Assembly: GCF_028682475.1 (NCBI RefSeq)
Contig: NZ_JANHLE010000005.1
Coordinates: 124,001-188,000 of the forward strand
Direction: 5' to 3'
DNA from: Pseudomonas putida
GTDB taxonomy: Bacteria; Pseudomonadota; Gammaproteobacteria; Pseudomonadales; Pseudomonadaceae
Length of the DNA stretch: 64,000 bases
Shown here piece by piece: positions 17,761 to 26,637 of the stretch. The position numbers were made by a program, and so were the translations under genes. A model generated the notes under the pieces. That model was not told the origin of the DNA and made no database searches. It worked only from the letters and a program-made list of their open reading frames with translations. Numbering within the stretch: the stretch's first letter is position 1; each line of letters begins with the position of its first letter.

Positions 17761-18945
17761 TTAGCGGTAGAGGTCCTCACGGGTCAGCGGCAGGTCATGA
17801 TGACCGTCGGCAAAGGGTTTGACCGCGAGGATCTGGTGCAGGTTGATCCAGCCCTTGGCGAAGGCGTAGGAGCAGCCGGCCAGATACAGGCGCCAGATGC
17901 GCAGGGCCTTCTCTGGCACCAGCGTCGAGGCTGTTTGTAACTGGCTTTCCAGGCGATCGCTCCAGTGCTTGAGCGTGCGCGCGTAGTGCAGGCGCAAGCT
18001 TTCGACATCGACTATTTCAAGACCAGCGTGACTGATGCTGGCCGCGATCATCGACAGGTGCGGCAGCTCGCCCTCAGGGAACACATAGCGCCCGATAAAA
18101 CTCCCTGCTCCTCGCCCGACCGGACGCCCGTCCACATGCTTGGCGGTGATGCCGTGGTTCATCACCAGGCCACCTTCGCGCACGGCCCCGAACAGACGCT
18201 GACAGTACAGCGCCAGGTTGGCATGGCCGACGTGTTCGAACATGCCGACACTGACCACCTTGTCGAAACGGCCATCCTGAGGAATGTCGCGGTAATCGAG
18301 AATCTGCAGCTTCACCTGGTTTTGCAGACCTTCGTCCTTGACCCGCTGGCGACCCAGCTTGAGCTGTTCTTTGCTCAACGTGATGCCGAGCACCTTGGCG
18401 CCAAACTCCCGGGCAGCAAAGCGCGATAAACCACCCCAACCGCAACCGACGTCGAGCAGGTAGTCGCCCTTCTGCAAGCGCAGCTTGCGGCACAGGTGCT
18501 CGAACTTGTTTTGCTGGGCCTGCTCGAGGGTGTCCTGGTCGGTTTTGAAATAGGCGCAGGAATAGGCCATGTCCTGATCCAGCCACAGCTGGTAGAAGGC
18601 GTTGGACAGGTCGTAGTGATAGGAAATCGCTGCCGCGTCAGTCGCCTTGTCGTGTTCGCTACGCACCGGCAGGTCATCGACTTCATGCTTGAGCAAGGCT
18701 TCGCTGAGCTCATCGCAAACCCGGATCACCTCACCGATGGTGCCTTCCAGTTCCAGCTTGCCTTCGACAAAGGCTGCGCCCAGTTCGTCCAGGCTTGGAT
18801 GGGTCAGCTGGGTGATCAGCTGCGGGTCTTTAACCAGGATGGTGACCTGCGGCTTGGGCCCCAGATCGAACTCATGACCATCCCACAGTTTCAGACGCAG
18901 TGGCAATCGCAGGCTTTGCAGAACAGATGGAAGTTGCGCAAGCAT
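17761..18945 (-). CDS. cfa: Cyclopropane-fatty-acyl-phospholipid synthase
   Basis: 394 aa. It adds a methylene group from S-adenosylmethionine to unsaturated phospholipid acyl chains, usually at the onset of stationary phase. The S-adenosylmethionine site LLDVGCGWGGLSRFA (about 155-169) and the family motifs AISYHYDLSNAFY, SVGMFEHVG and RYVFPEGELPHLS are intact. A clear GGGAGG lies about nine bases before the ATG. It is adjacent and convergent to cardiolipin synthase, so two membrane-lipid modifying genes are together. Stationary-phase sigma control is known for the P. putida homologue; I cannot show it here. Confidence 0.94.
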   Translation of the reverse strand: MLAQLPSVLQSLRLPLRLKLWDGHEFDLGPKPQVTILVKDPQLITQLTHPSLDELGAAFVEGKLELEGTIGEVIRVCDELSEALLKHEVDDLPVRSEHDKATDAAAISYHYDLSNAFYQLWLDQDMAYSCAYFKTDQDTLEQAQQNKFEHLCRKLRLQKGDYLLDVGCGWGGLSRFAAREFGAKVLGITLSKEQLKLGRQRVKDEGLQNQVKLQILDYRDIPQDGRFDKVVSVGMFEHVGHANLALYCQRLFGAVREGGLVMNHGITAKHVDGRPVGRGAGSFIGRYVFPEGELPHLSMIAASISHAGLEIVDVESLRLHYARTLKHWSDRLESQLQTASTLVPEKALRIWRLYLAGCSYAFAKGWINLHQILAVKPFADGHHDLPLTREDLYR

Positions 18946-19083
18946 GAAATGAACCTCCCTTTTTCATCGGACGTCACCGCCAAAGGGTAGTTCATCTGTT
19001 GGAAGTTTCAGCCTGTCGCGACCATGGCCTGAAGCGCTCGCCCCCATTCCAGACCCTTTTGGGGAAATCGAAGCACACGATAA

Positions 19084-19095
19084 ATTGTATACAAT
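19084..19095. promoter_or_regulatory. GntR/FCD-type palindromic operator upstream of lpd
   Basis: ATTGTATACAAT is a perfect 12-base palindrome located 60 bases before the lpd start. TTGTATACAA is the typical operator of FadR/VanR/LldR-type GntR repressors, and the site may overlap the lpd promoter. No GntR gene lies in the window, so the regulator is unknown. Confidence 0.55.
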
Positions 19096-19154
19096 CAATC
19101 GCCCGGCAGACTAATCTTGGCGCCATTGTCGATTCTTCATCCTGGAGTACAACA

Positions 19155-20555
19155 ATGAAAACCTATGATGTAGTGATCATCGGCGGCGGCCCCGGCGGCT
19201 ACAACGCCGCCATCCGTGCCGGTCAGCTGGGCCTGAGCGTGGCCTGTGTGGAAGGCCGCTCGACCCTGGGCGGCACCTGCCTGAATGTCGGTTGCATGCC
19301 GTCCAAGGCACTGCTGCATGCTTCAGAGCTGTATGAAGCGGCGGCGGGCAGCGAGTTCGCCAACCTGGGTATCGAGGTCAAGCCGACCCTGAATCTCGCC
19401 CAGATGATGAAGCAGAAAGACGAAAGCGTAACGGGCCTGACCAAGGGCATCGAGTTCCTGTTCCGCAAGAACAAGGTCGACTGGATCAAAGGCTGGGGCC
19501 AGATCGCAGGCACAGGCCGGGTCAATGTCAGTGCCGAAGATGGCAGTGTCACCGAACTGCAGGCCAAGGACATCGTCATCGCCACCGGCTCCGAACCGAC
19601 CCCGCTGCCCGGTGTGACCATCGACAACCAGCGCATCATCGACTCCACCGGCGCCCTGTCGCTGCCCGGCGTACCCAAGCACCTGGTGGTCATCGGCGCT
19701 GGTGTCATCGGCCTGGAGTTGGGTTCGGTGTGGCGGCGCCTGGGTAGCCAGGTCACCGTGATCGAATACCTCGACCGCATTTGTCCGGGCACCGACGAAG
19801 AAACCGCCAAGACCCTGCAACGTGCGCTGGCCAAGCAAGGCATCAGTTTCAAGCTGGGCAGCAAGGTCACTCAAGCCACCGCCTCGGCCGATGGCGTCAG
19901 CCTGAGCCTGGAGCCTGCCGCGGGCGGTGCCAGTGAAAGCCTGCAGGCGGACTATGTGCTGGTGGCTATCGGCCGTCGTCCGTACACCAAGGGCCTGGGC
20001 CTGGAAAACGTCGGCCTGGAAACCGACAAGCGCGGCATGCTCGCCAATGAGCACCACCGCTCAGCGGTGCCGGGGATCTGGGTCATCGGCGACGTCACCT
20101 CCGGCCCGATGCTCGCGCACAAGGCCGAAGACGAAGCGGTGGCCTGCATCGAGCGGATCGCCGGCAAGGCCCATGAGGTCAACTACAACCTTATCCCCGG
20201 GGTGATCTACACCCGCCCGGAACTGGCCAGCGTCGGCAAGACCGAAGAACAGCTCAAGGCCGAAGGGCGTGCCTACAAGGTCGGCAAGTTCCCCTTCACC
20301 GCCAACAGCCGGGCGAAGATCAACCACGAGACCGAAGGCTTCGCCAAGGTCCTGGCCGACGCCAACACCGACGAGGTGCTCGGCGTGCACCTGGTCGGCC
20401 CGAGCGTCAGCGAGATGATCGGCGAGTTCTGCGTGGCCATGGAGTTCTCGGCGTCCGCCGAAGACATCGCCCTCACCTGCCACCCGCACCCGACCCGTTC
20501 CGAAGCCTTGCGTCAGGCGGCGATGAACGTCGAAGGCATGGCCATGCAGATCTGA
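19155..20555 (+). CDS. lpd: Dihydrolipoyl dehydrogenase (stand-alone)
   Basis: 466 aa. FAD-dependent reoxidation of dihydrolipoyl groups with NAD+, serving 2-oxoacid dehydrogenases or the glycine cleavage system. Visible are the FAD site VVIIGGGPGGYNAA, the redox disulfide GGTCLNVGCMPSK (about 40-52), the NAD site VVIGAGVIGLELGS, GDVTSGPMLAHKAEDE, and the catalytic HPHPTRSE near the end. The start at 19155 has TGGAG seven bases upstream; the frame is open to 18999. No E1, E2 or lipoyl gene is nearby, so this is an orphan copy like the third lpd of P. putida. A GntR-type palindrome precedes it. Confidence 0.93.
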   Translation: MKTYDVVIIGGGPGGYNAAIRAGQLGLSVACVEGRSTLGGTCLNVGCMPSKALLHASELYEAAAGSEFANLGIEVKPTLNLAQMMKQKDESVTGLTKGIEFLFRKNKVDWIKGWGQIAGTGRVNVSAEDGSVTELQAKDIVIATGSEPTPLPGVTIDNQRIIDSTGALSLPGVPKHLVVIGAGVIGLELGSVWRRLGSQVTVIEYLDRICPGTDEETAKTLQRALAKQGISFKLGSKVTQATASADGVSLSLEPAAGGASESLQADYVLVAIGRRPYTKGLGLENVGLETDKRGMLANEHHRSAVPGIWVIGDVTSGPMLAHKAEDEAVACIERIAGKAHEVNYNLIPGVIYTRPELASVGKTEEQLKAEGRAYKVGKFPFTANSRAKINHETEGFAKVLADANTDEVLGVHLVGPSVSEMIGEFCVAMEFSASAEDIALTCHPHPTRSEALRQAAMNVEGMAMQI

Positions 20556-20557
20556 CT

Positions 20558-21763
20558 TCAGTCAGCCTGCACCCCTGCCCTGCTCACCTGTGGCGCTGGT
20601 CGCCGCAGGTGCAGCAACAGGTGTGCGAACAAGCCGAAGATCAGCCCCCAGAAAGCTGCCGACAAACCCAGAAACGACATGCCCGAGGCCGTCACCAGAA
20701 AGGTGATCAACGCTGCCTCGCGATCACTCGGGACACTCATCGCACCGGCCAGTGCCCCACCAATGGCACCAAACAACGCCAGCCCGGCCAGCGCCGCAAT
20801 CAAGGCAGCGGGGAACGCAGTGAACAGCGACACCAGCGTCGCCCCGAACACGCCCAACAGCAAATACAACACGCCCCCGCAGACACCCGCCCAATAGCGT
20901 TTGCGCGGATCGTCATGCGCTTCGCGGCCGGTGCAGATGGCCGCCGTGATCGCCGCCAGGTTCAAGCCATGGCAACCGAACGGCGCGAGGATCAGGCTGG
21001 TCAGCGCATTGCTGGCGATGATCGGGCTCGCCGGGGTTCGATAGCCGTCGTTGCGCAGCACGGCGATACCCGGCACGAACTGCCCGGTCAGCGCCACCAT
21101 CACCAACGGCAGGCTGATGCTCAACAGCGCATTCCAGCTGAACACCGGCGTGGTCCACACCGGTGTGGCCAAGCCCACCACCAGCGCCGAGCTGTTCATT
21201 TCGCCGCTGAACACGGCAATGCTCACCCCGCACACCAGCACGGCCAGTACCGCGTAACGCGGGGCGATACGCTTGAACACCAGGTAGCTGACAAACATCG
21301 ACAGCACCAGCAGCGGTTGCGATTTCAGCGAGGTGAACAAGCCGGTACCGAAGCTGAACAGAATGCCCGCGAGCATCGCTGCGGAGATGGCGGGTGGCAG
21401 CTTGCCGACGATGCGGTCAAAGGCGCCCGACAGGCCGACGAGCAAGATCACCAGGTTGGCGACAATGTAGGCACCGACCGCTTCGGCAAAGGCGATATCC
21501 GGCAACAGCGCCACCAGCAGGGCCGAACCCGGTGCCGACCAGGCAATCACCAACGGCACCTTGAAGCGCAGGCTGAGCACCACGCCGAGCACACCGCTGC
21601 CAATGGAAATGGCCCAGACCCACGAAGACAGTTCAGCCGCCGACAGCTGTGCGCTGTGGGCGGCCTGGAAGATGATCACCAAGGGGCCAGCGTAGGAAAT
21701 CAGGGTGGCGATGAAGCCGGCGACCAAGGCAGAAAGGGAGAAGTCCTGGAGTATTGTTTTCAT
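20558..21763 (-). CDS. benE: Benzoate/H+ symporter, BenE family
   Basis: 401 aa with about 12 hydrophobic segments. The BenE/NCS2-like pattern includes the DFSLSALVAGFIATL start, VIAWSAPGSALL, and NDGYRTPASPII followed by APFGCHGLNLAAITAAIC. It imports benzoate with protons across the inner membrane. It is the last gene of the ben/cat block, separated from catA by a REP-type inverted repeat. The start at 21763 is chosen because the preceding 11 codons do not fit the family. It is convergent to lpd with only two bases between the stops. Confidence 0.88.
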   Translation of the reverse strand: MKTILQDFSLSALVAGFIATLISYAGPLVIIFQAAHSAQLSAAELSSWVWAISIGSGVLGVVLSLRFKVPLVIAWSAPGSALLVALLPDIAFAEAVGAYIVANLVILLVGLSGAFDRIVGKLPPAISAAMLAGILFSFGTGLFTSLKSQPLLVLSMFVSYLVFKRIAPRYAVLAVLVCGVSIAVFSGEMNSSALVVGLATPVWTTPVFSWNALLSISLPLVMVALTGQFVPGIAVLRNDGYRTPASPIIASNALTSLILAPFGCHGLNLAAITAAICTGREAHDDPRKRYWAGVCGGVLYLLLGVFGATLVSLFTAFPAALIAALAGLALFGAIGGALAGAMSVPSDREAALITFLVTASGMSFLGLSAAFWGLIFGLFAHLLLHLRRPAPQVSRAGVQAD

Positions 21764-21794
21764 TGGCTTGTCCAGTGAGTGGCTTCTTGAAAGC

Positions 21795-21855
21795 ATCGCG
21801 GGGCAAGCCCGCTCCCACAGGCTTGTTACCTGTGGGAGCGGGCTTGCCCCGCGAT
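21795..21855. repeat. REP-type inverted repeat pair (27-base arms)
   Basis: The arms 21795-21821 and 21829-21855 are perfect inverted copies around a 7-base loop. They contain GCGGGCTTGCCCCGCGAT and GCTCCCACAGG, the form of pseudomonad repetitive extragenic palindromes. It lies between catA and benE and can form a very stable RNA hairpin, so it may also protect or end the upstream ben-cat message. Confidence 0.9.
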
Positions 21856-21871
21856 CAATTCAACCCAGTCC

Positions 21872-22804
21872 TCAAGCGTCTTGCAACGCCCGCGGCCGCT
21901 TGCTGCGTTCTTCGCTCGCAGGCTTGGGTGCAGTGAGCAGCTGGAAGTCGAAGTCCATCTCGGCAAAACGCCCTTCTACACCACGGGCATCGGCTGCCGC
22001 CGCATCCTCGACAAAACGCAGCTCGCCGATCAGACCATCACGAGTGGCATAAGCGAAGTCGTCCCACAGGTACTGATCACCCGCCAGGTTGATCTGGGTG
22101 GTCAGGTGACGATAACCCGGCGCAGAAATGAAGAAGTGGATATGCGCCGGACGATTGCCGTGACGACCCAGCTGATCGAGCACTTCCTGGGTCGGTCCGT
22201 CGGCAGGGCAGCCGTAGCCCGACGGCACGATGCTGCGCGCGCGGTAACGGCCTTCGGCATCGGTGACGATGCGCCGGCGCAGGTTGTAGTCCGACTGGGT
22301 GCTGTCGAAGTACGAGTAAGTGCCCTGGGTATTGGCATGCCACAGATCGACCACAGCGCCAGCCACCGGCTGGCCCTGCTCGTCCAGGACACGGCCCTGG
22401 AGGAACATCACGGTGCCCGGATCCTGGCCGTCGTCCATCCGCACTTCGCCTTCGGCCATCGGTGCGCCCGCGACATACAGCGGCCCTTCGATGGTGCGCG
22501 GGGTGCCGCCGCTGATCCCGGCTTCGGCATCCTGGGCGTCCAGTTGCAGGTCCAGGTAGTGTTCAACGCCCAGCCCGGCCACCAGCAGGCCGGCTTCCTG
22601 GCGCGAACCTAGGCGGTTGAGGTAATCCACCGCCTTCCAGAATTCATCAGGGGTGACTTGCAGGTCTTCGATGATGCGGGCCACGTCGTTGACGATGCGG
22701 TTGGTCACCAGCTTCATGCGCGGGTTACCCAGGTCATTGTTCAGGCCACTGACTTCTTCGAAGAATTTCTGGACATCGGCAGTGTGAGCAATCTTCACGG
22801 TCAT
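21872..22804 (-). CDS. catA: Catechol 1,2-dioxygenase
   Basis: 310 aa. Intradiol cleavage of catechol to cis,cis-muconate with a non-haem Fe(III). The N-terminal helical dimerisation domain (about 1-100) is followed by the dioxygenase domain with the metal ligands in ISGGTPRTIEGPLYVAGAP (first Tyr), the segment LRRRIVTDAEGRYRARSIVPSGY, and the His pair in RPAHIHFFISAPGY. Length is normal. It is third in catBCA and directly downstream of catC, so CatA is made with the ben enzymes that produce catechol. Confidence 0.96.
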   Translation of the reverse strand: MTVKIAHTADVQKFFEEVSGLNNDLGNPRMKLVTNRIVNDVARIIEDLQVTPDEFWKAVDYLNRLGSRQEAGLLVAGLGVEHYLDLQLDAQDAEAGISGGTPRTIEGPLYVAGAPMAEGEVRMDDGQDPGTVMFLQGRVLDEQGQPVAGAVVDLWHANTQGTYSYFDSTQSDYNLRRRIVTDAEGRYRARSIVPSGYGCPADGPTQEVLDQLGRHGNRPAHIHFFISAPGYRHLTTQINLAGDQYLWDDFAYATRDGLIGELRFVEDAAAADARGVEGRFAEMDFDFQLLTAPKPASEERSKRPRALQDA

Positions 22805-22842
22805 GATAGGTACCTCGAATTGTTGTTATCGGCGTTTGGCGT

Positions 22843-23133
22843 TCAACGGTCGTCGCTGTGGATCGATGACGGGTGGCGGCACAGGCCATCGATTTCGATG
22901 TCCATGTAGGGGAACAGCGGCAGCTGCATCAGGGTGTCGTGCAGCGCCTCGACGCTGGGCAGGTCGAACACGCTGTAGTTGGCGTAGTGCCCAGCAATGC
23001 GCCACAGGTGGCGCCAGCTGCCGTCACGCTGCAGACGCTGGGCCAGTTCCTTTTCGTCGGCCTTGAGCTGTGCGGCTTTGGCCGGGTCCATGTCCAGGGG
23101 CAGGTTCACGGTCATTTTCACGTGGAACAACAT
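22843..23133 (-). CDS. catC: Muconolactone delta-isomerase
   Basis: 96 aa, the normal size of this decameric enzyme, which converts muconolactone to 3-oxoadipate enol-lactone. Conserved parts are the MLFHVKMTVNLP start, LQRDGSWRHLWRIAGHYANYSVFD (about 36-59) and LPLFPYMDIEIDGLCRHPSS at the end. It lies 11 bases after catB and 38 before catA. A degenerate parS-like sequence overlaps its first codons. Confidence 0.96.
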   Translation of the reverse strand: MLFHVKMTVNLPLDMDPAKAAQLKADEKELAQRLQRDGSWRHLWRIAGHYANYSVFDLPSVEALHDTLMQLPLFPYMDIEIDGLCRHPSSIHSDDR

Positions 23134-23144
23134 GGCATCTCTCC

Positions 23145-24266
23145 TTATTTGCGGCTGAAGAACGCCAGGCGCTCTTCGTCCAGGGTCAGGCCCAGGCCCG
23201 GGGTACGGGGTACATGCAGGGCGAAGTCGCGATACACCGGCGCTTCGTTAACGATCTCTTCGGTCAGCAGCAGCGGGCCGAACAGCTCGGTGTGCCAGGT
23301 CAGCTGGTTCAGGGTGACGAAGGCATGGGCAGCGGCCAGGGTGCCGATCGACCCTTCGAGCATGGTCCCGCCGTACAGAGCGATGCCGGCGGCTTCGGCG
23401 ATCTGCGCGGTGCGCAACACGGCACGCGGACCACCGTTCTTGGCGATCTTCAGGGCAAAGATGCTGGCGGCGCCGTCGGCGGCCAGGCTGAAGGCGTCTT
23501 CAACGCTTTCGATGGATTCATCGGCCATGATCGGCGCCGGGCTGCGCTGGTTCAGACGCACCTGGCCGGCACGGTTGATGCGCGAGATCGGCTGCTCGAT
23601 CAGGTCGATACCGTTATCGCCCAGCACCTGGCAGGCGCGAATCGCCTGCGATTCGTCCCAGTACTGATTGACGTCGACCCGCACGCTGGCGCGCTCGCCG
23701 AGGGCGTGTTTGATCGCGACCACATGGCGAAGGTCATGGGCGACTTCATTGGCGCCGATCTTCAATTTGAAGATACGGTGACGACGCAGGTCGAGCATCT
23801 GCTCGGCCTCGGCGATGTCGCGGGCGGTGTCGCCGCTGGCCAGGGTCCAGGCCACTTCCAGGCTGTCGCGCACCCGTCCGCCGAGCAGTTCGCTGACGGC
23901 CAGGCCCTGGCGTTTACCCTGGGCATCGAGCAACGCGCTCTCGATCCCGGAACGGGCAAAGGTGTTGCCCTTGATGACCTTGTCCAGGCGCTGCATGGCG
24001 GCATTGATGTTGCTGGCATCCTGGCCGATCAGCAGCGGCGCAAAGTAGCTGTCGATGTTCCGCTTGATGCTTTCCGGGCTTTCGTTGCCGTAGGCCAGAC
24101 CACCGATGGTGGTCGACTCACCGAGGCCTTCGATGCCATCCGAACACTGCAGACGGATGATCACCAGGGTCTGCTTCTGCATGGTGTGCATCGCCAGCTT
24201 GTGCGGGCGAATGGTGGGCAGGTCGACGATCAGCGTCGAGATGCGTTCAATCAAAGGATGACTCAT
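23145..24266 (-). CDS. catB: Muconate cycloisomerase
   Basis: 373 aa of the enolase superfamily. It converts cis,cis-muconate to muconolactone with Mn2+/Mg2+. Visible are the capping-domain start MSHPLIERISTLIVDLPTIRPHK, FKLKIGA with the catalytic Lys pair (about 167-173), the metal ligands in RVDVNQYWDE, LIEQPI and ADESIES, and FALKIAKNGG. It starts 18 bases after benD, which leaves no room for the usual CatR-controlled catB promoter between the two genes. The cat genes are therefore probably read through from ben, or from a promoter inside benD. Confidence 0.96.
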   Translation of the reverse strand: MSHPLIERISTLIVDLPTIRPHKLAMHTMQKQTLVIIRLQCSDGIEGLGESTTIGGLAYGNESPESIKRNIDSYFAPLLIGQDASNINAAMQRLDKVIKGNTFARSGIESALLDAQGKRQGLAVSELLGGRVRDSLEVAWTLASGDTARDIAEAEQMLDLRRHRIFKLKIGANEVAHDLRHVVAIKHALGERASVRVDVNQYWDESQAIRACQVLGDNGIDLIEQPISRINRAGQVRLNQRSPAPIMADESIESVEDAFSLAADGAASIFALKIAKNGGPRAVLRTAQIAEAAGIALYGGTMLEGSIGTLAAAHAFVTLNQLTWHTELFGPLLLTEEIVNEAPVYRDFALHVPRTPGLGLTLDEERLAFFSRK

Positions 24267-24284
24267 CGAGATCTCCAGGGGCGC

Positions 24285-25046
24285 TCAGCCGAGGTCGCCG
24301 CCGCCAACCGGCAACACCGTGCCGGTGATGTAGGAAGCCTCGTCGGAGGCCAGAAAGAGGATCGCGCCAACCTGCTCATCGAGGTTGCCGTAGCGTTTCA
24401 TCAGGCTGCTGTCGAGGGTCTGGTCAACGATCTGCTGGTACCAGACTTTCTCGTCGCTGCTCTGCTCGGCGCTGTTGCGTGGCACCCGGCGTGGCGGTGC
24501 TTCGGTGCCACCGGGCGCCGTGGCGTTGACCCGCACACCGCGACCGGCGGTTTCGAAGGCCAGGCAAGCGGTCAGTGCATTCACCCCGCCTTTGGCAGCG
24601 CCATAGGGAACGCGGTTGACGCTGCGCGTGGCGATCGAGGAAACGTTGACGATGGCACCGCTGCCCTGCGCAAGCATGTAGGGCAATGCCGCATGGCAGC
24701 ACCACAAGGTAGGGAACAATGAACGGCGCACTTCCGCTTCGATCTGTGCTGCTTCGTAGTGCTCGAAAGGTTTGGCCCAGATGGTGCCGCCAACGTTGTT
24801 GACCAGCACGTCGAGGCGGCCAAAACGCTCTACCGCTGCCGCCATCACCCGGTTGCAATCGCCGTATTGCTCCAGGTCTGCGGTCAGGGTCAGTACGCCT
24901 TCGCCTTGCAGCTCGTGGACCAGCTCGGAGCGGTCCACCGCCACCAGGGTCGCGCCCTCTTCGAGCAAGCGCTCGCACAGCCGGCGACCGATGCCCTGCG
25001 CCGCGCCGGTAACCAGCGCGACCTTGTTGTCGAATCTGTTGTTCAT
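24285..25046 (-). CDS. benD: Benzoate cis-diol dehydrogenase
   Basis: 253 aa short-chain dehydrogenase. It oxidises 1,2-dihydroxycyclohexa-3,5-diene-1-carboxylate to catechol and CO2 with NAD+. The Rossmann motif VTGAAQGIG (about 11-19), NNVGG, and the catalytic Ser-Tyr-Lys set in VNVSSIA and YGAAKGG are present. The start at 25046 has GAGG about seven bases upstream. A strong terminator-like hairpin with an A/T run lies directly ahead of the gene, which may reduce its expression relative to benABC. Confidence 0.94.
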   Translation of the reverse strand: MNNRFDNKVALVTGAAQGIGRRLCERLLEEGATLVAVDRSELVHELQGEGVLTLTADLEQYGDCNRVMAAAVERFGRLDVLVNNVGGTIWAKPFEHYEAAQIEAEVRRSLFPTLWCCHAALPYMLAQGSGAIVNVSSIATRSVNRVPYGAAKGGVNALTACLAFETAGRGVRVNATAPGGTEAPPRRVPRNSAEQSSDEKVWYQQIVDQTLDSSLMKRYGNLDEQVGAILFLASDEASYITGTVLPVGGGDLG

Positions 25047-25059
25047 GACAACCTCGAAT

Positions 25060-25100
25060 AAAAAAGGGGCCGACCGTACCCGCACGATGCGGCCGGCCCC
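25060..25100 (-). terminator. Intrinsic terminator or attenuator between benC and benD
   Basis: Read on the minus strand, GGGGCCGGCCG pairs with CGGTCGGCCCC (11 pairs, one G-T) around a 13-base loop and is followed at once by six T residues (25060-25065 as A on the plus strand). It begins 12 bases after the benC stop and ends 13 bases before benD. Confidence 0.8.
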
Positions 25101-25112
25101 ATAAAAACGGCT

Positions 25113-26123
25113 TCAGGCAGCGGCGGCGGCGAATTTTTCGTAGTAGAAGTTCGCCGGGGTGATGCCCTGTTCGCGGATGTAATGGCTGACCGCTTCGACC
25201 ATCGGCGGCGGGCCGCACAGGTACACGTCGACATCGCCGTCGTTGAGATGACGCGGTTCGATGTGCTGGGTGACGTAACCCTTGAGCGGGTGCTGGCTCT
25301 CGGGGTTGGCCACGCAGGCGCTGTAGCTGAAGTTGGGGATGCGTGCAGCCAGCGCTTGCAGGCGATCAAGCTCAACCAGATCGAAGTCGTTGGTCACGCC
25401 GTAGATCAAGTGCAGCGGATGCTCGCTGCCTTCTTCGGCGATCTTCTCCAGCATCGCCGTAAACGGCGCCAGCCCGGTACCACCGGCCAGCAGCAGCAAC
25501 GGACGACGGATTTCGCGCAGGTAGAAACTGCCCAACGGACCGGCCAGGGTCATGCTGTCGCCAGCCTTGGCGAGACCGGTGAGGAAGCTGCTCATCAGCC
25601 CGCCCGGCACGTTGCGGATCAGGAAGCTGACCTCGCCATCCTTCTGCAGCGAGCTGAAGGAGTAAGCGCGGGTCTGCTCGCTGCCGGGCACGCCAAGGTT
25701 GACGTACTGCCCGGGCAGGAAGGCCAGTCGGCTCAAGGCATCGCCCTTGATGGACAGGGCAATGGTGCTGTCGGACAGCTGGCGTACCGCACTGATGCTG
25801 GCCTGGTAGCTGGACTGCTCGGTCTTGCACACCTGCGACGAGGCTGGAATGCGCACTACGCAATCGCTTTCGGCGCGCATCTGGCAGGTCAGCACATAAC
25901 CCTGGGCAGCTTCTTCTTCGCTCAAGGCATCTTCGATGTATTCCTGGCCCAGGTCGTAACGACCGGCCTCGGCAAAGCACTTGCAGGTACCGCAGGCGCC
26001 ATCACGGCAGTCCAGCGGGATGTTGATGCCCTGGCGGTAGGCGGCATCAGCCACGGTTTCGTCAGCAGTGGCGTCAATGAAACGGGTAACCCCGTCTTCG
26101 AAATTCAAGGCGATCTTGTGCAT
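25113..26123 (-). CDS. benC: Benzoate 1,2-dioxygenase reductase
   Basis: 336 aa. Electron-transfer component that passes NADH electrons to BenAB. Domains in order: a plant-type [2Fe-2S] ferredoxin with CRDGACGTCKC and a later CQM cysteine (about 40-85), an FAD-binding domain with RAYSFSS (about 155), and an NAD domain with LLAGGTGLAPF and a C-terminal CGPPPMVE. The start gives the normal N-terminus. It lies 25 bases downstream of benB in the ben operon. Confidence 0.95.
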   Translation of the reverse strand: MHKIALNFEDGVTRFIDATADETVADAAYRQGINIPLDCRDGACGTCKCFAEAGRYDLGQEYIEDALSEEEAAQGYVLTCQMRAESDCVVRIPASSQVCKTEQSSYQASISAVRQLSDSTIALSIKGDALSRLAFLPGQYVNLGVPGSEQTRAYSFSSLQKDGEVSFLIRNVPGGLMSSFLTGLAKAGDSMTLAGPLGSFYLREIRRPLLLLAGGTGLAPFTAMLEKIAEEGSEHPLHLIYGVTNDFDLVELDRLQALAARIPNFSYSACVANPESQHPLKGYVTQHIEPRHLNDGDVDVYLCGPPPMVEAVSHYIREQGITPANFYYEKFAAAAA

Positions 26124-26148
26124 GGCACACCTCGCAGAAAAGCTGGAT

Positions 26149-26637
26149 TCAGATGTGGTAAACGTCGATGACCTGACGCACGTAGTCGTTCTTGAGCACG
26201 ACCTTCTTGGCCTTGATCAGCGGCCGTTCGCCGCGCACATCAAGGGTGTAGAAGCTGGTGCCGAAGTGACTGTCCACTGTCTTGTAGCGAAAGCTCAGGG
26301 TGTGCCAGTTGAAGCGCACCTTGCAGACGCCATCGTTCTGTTCCAGCAGTTCGATGTTGCTGATGTTGTGCGAGGTCCGGGTGTCGGGCATGGTCGCACT
26401 AGAGCGTTCGGTCTTGATCCGGAACACGCGGTCTTCCAGACCGCCTCGGTTGCCGTACCAGATCAGCGAGATTTCCCGTTGCGGGTCTTCGGTGAGCTGG
26501 TCGTTGTCGTCCCAGGCCGGCATCCAGAAGGTGGCGTCGGCGGCGTAGCACTCCAGCCAGTTGTCCCATTGGCTGTCGTCCAGGTAACGCGCTTCTTCGT
26601 AGAGGAAGTCGCGCACTTGCTCGAAGGAAATGCTCAT
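26149..26637 (-). CDS. benB: Benzoate 1,2-dioxygenase beta subunit
   Basis: 162 aa. Small structural subunit of the ring-hydroxylating dioxygenase, with the SnoaL-like fold. The family pattern EVRD-like [31 protein letters not shown] and the RVSHNISN-like [11 protein letters not shown] are present. The ATG at 26637 overlaps the benA stop by four bases (ATGA), the sign of translational coupling within an alpha-beta pair. Upstream in-frame codons belong to benA. Confidence 0.95.
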   Translation of the reverse strand: MSISFEQVRDFLYEEARYLDDSQWDNWLECYAADATFWMPAWDDNDQLTEDPQREISLIWYGNRGGLEDRVFRIKTERSSATMPDTRTSHNISNIELLEQNDGVCKVRFNWHTLSFRYKTVDSHFGTSFYTLDVRGERPLIKAKKVVLKNDYVRQVIDVYHI

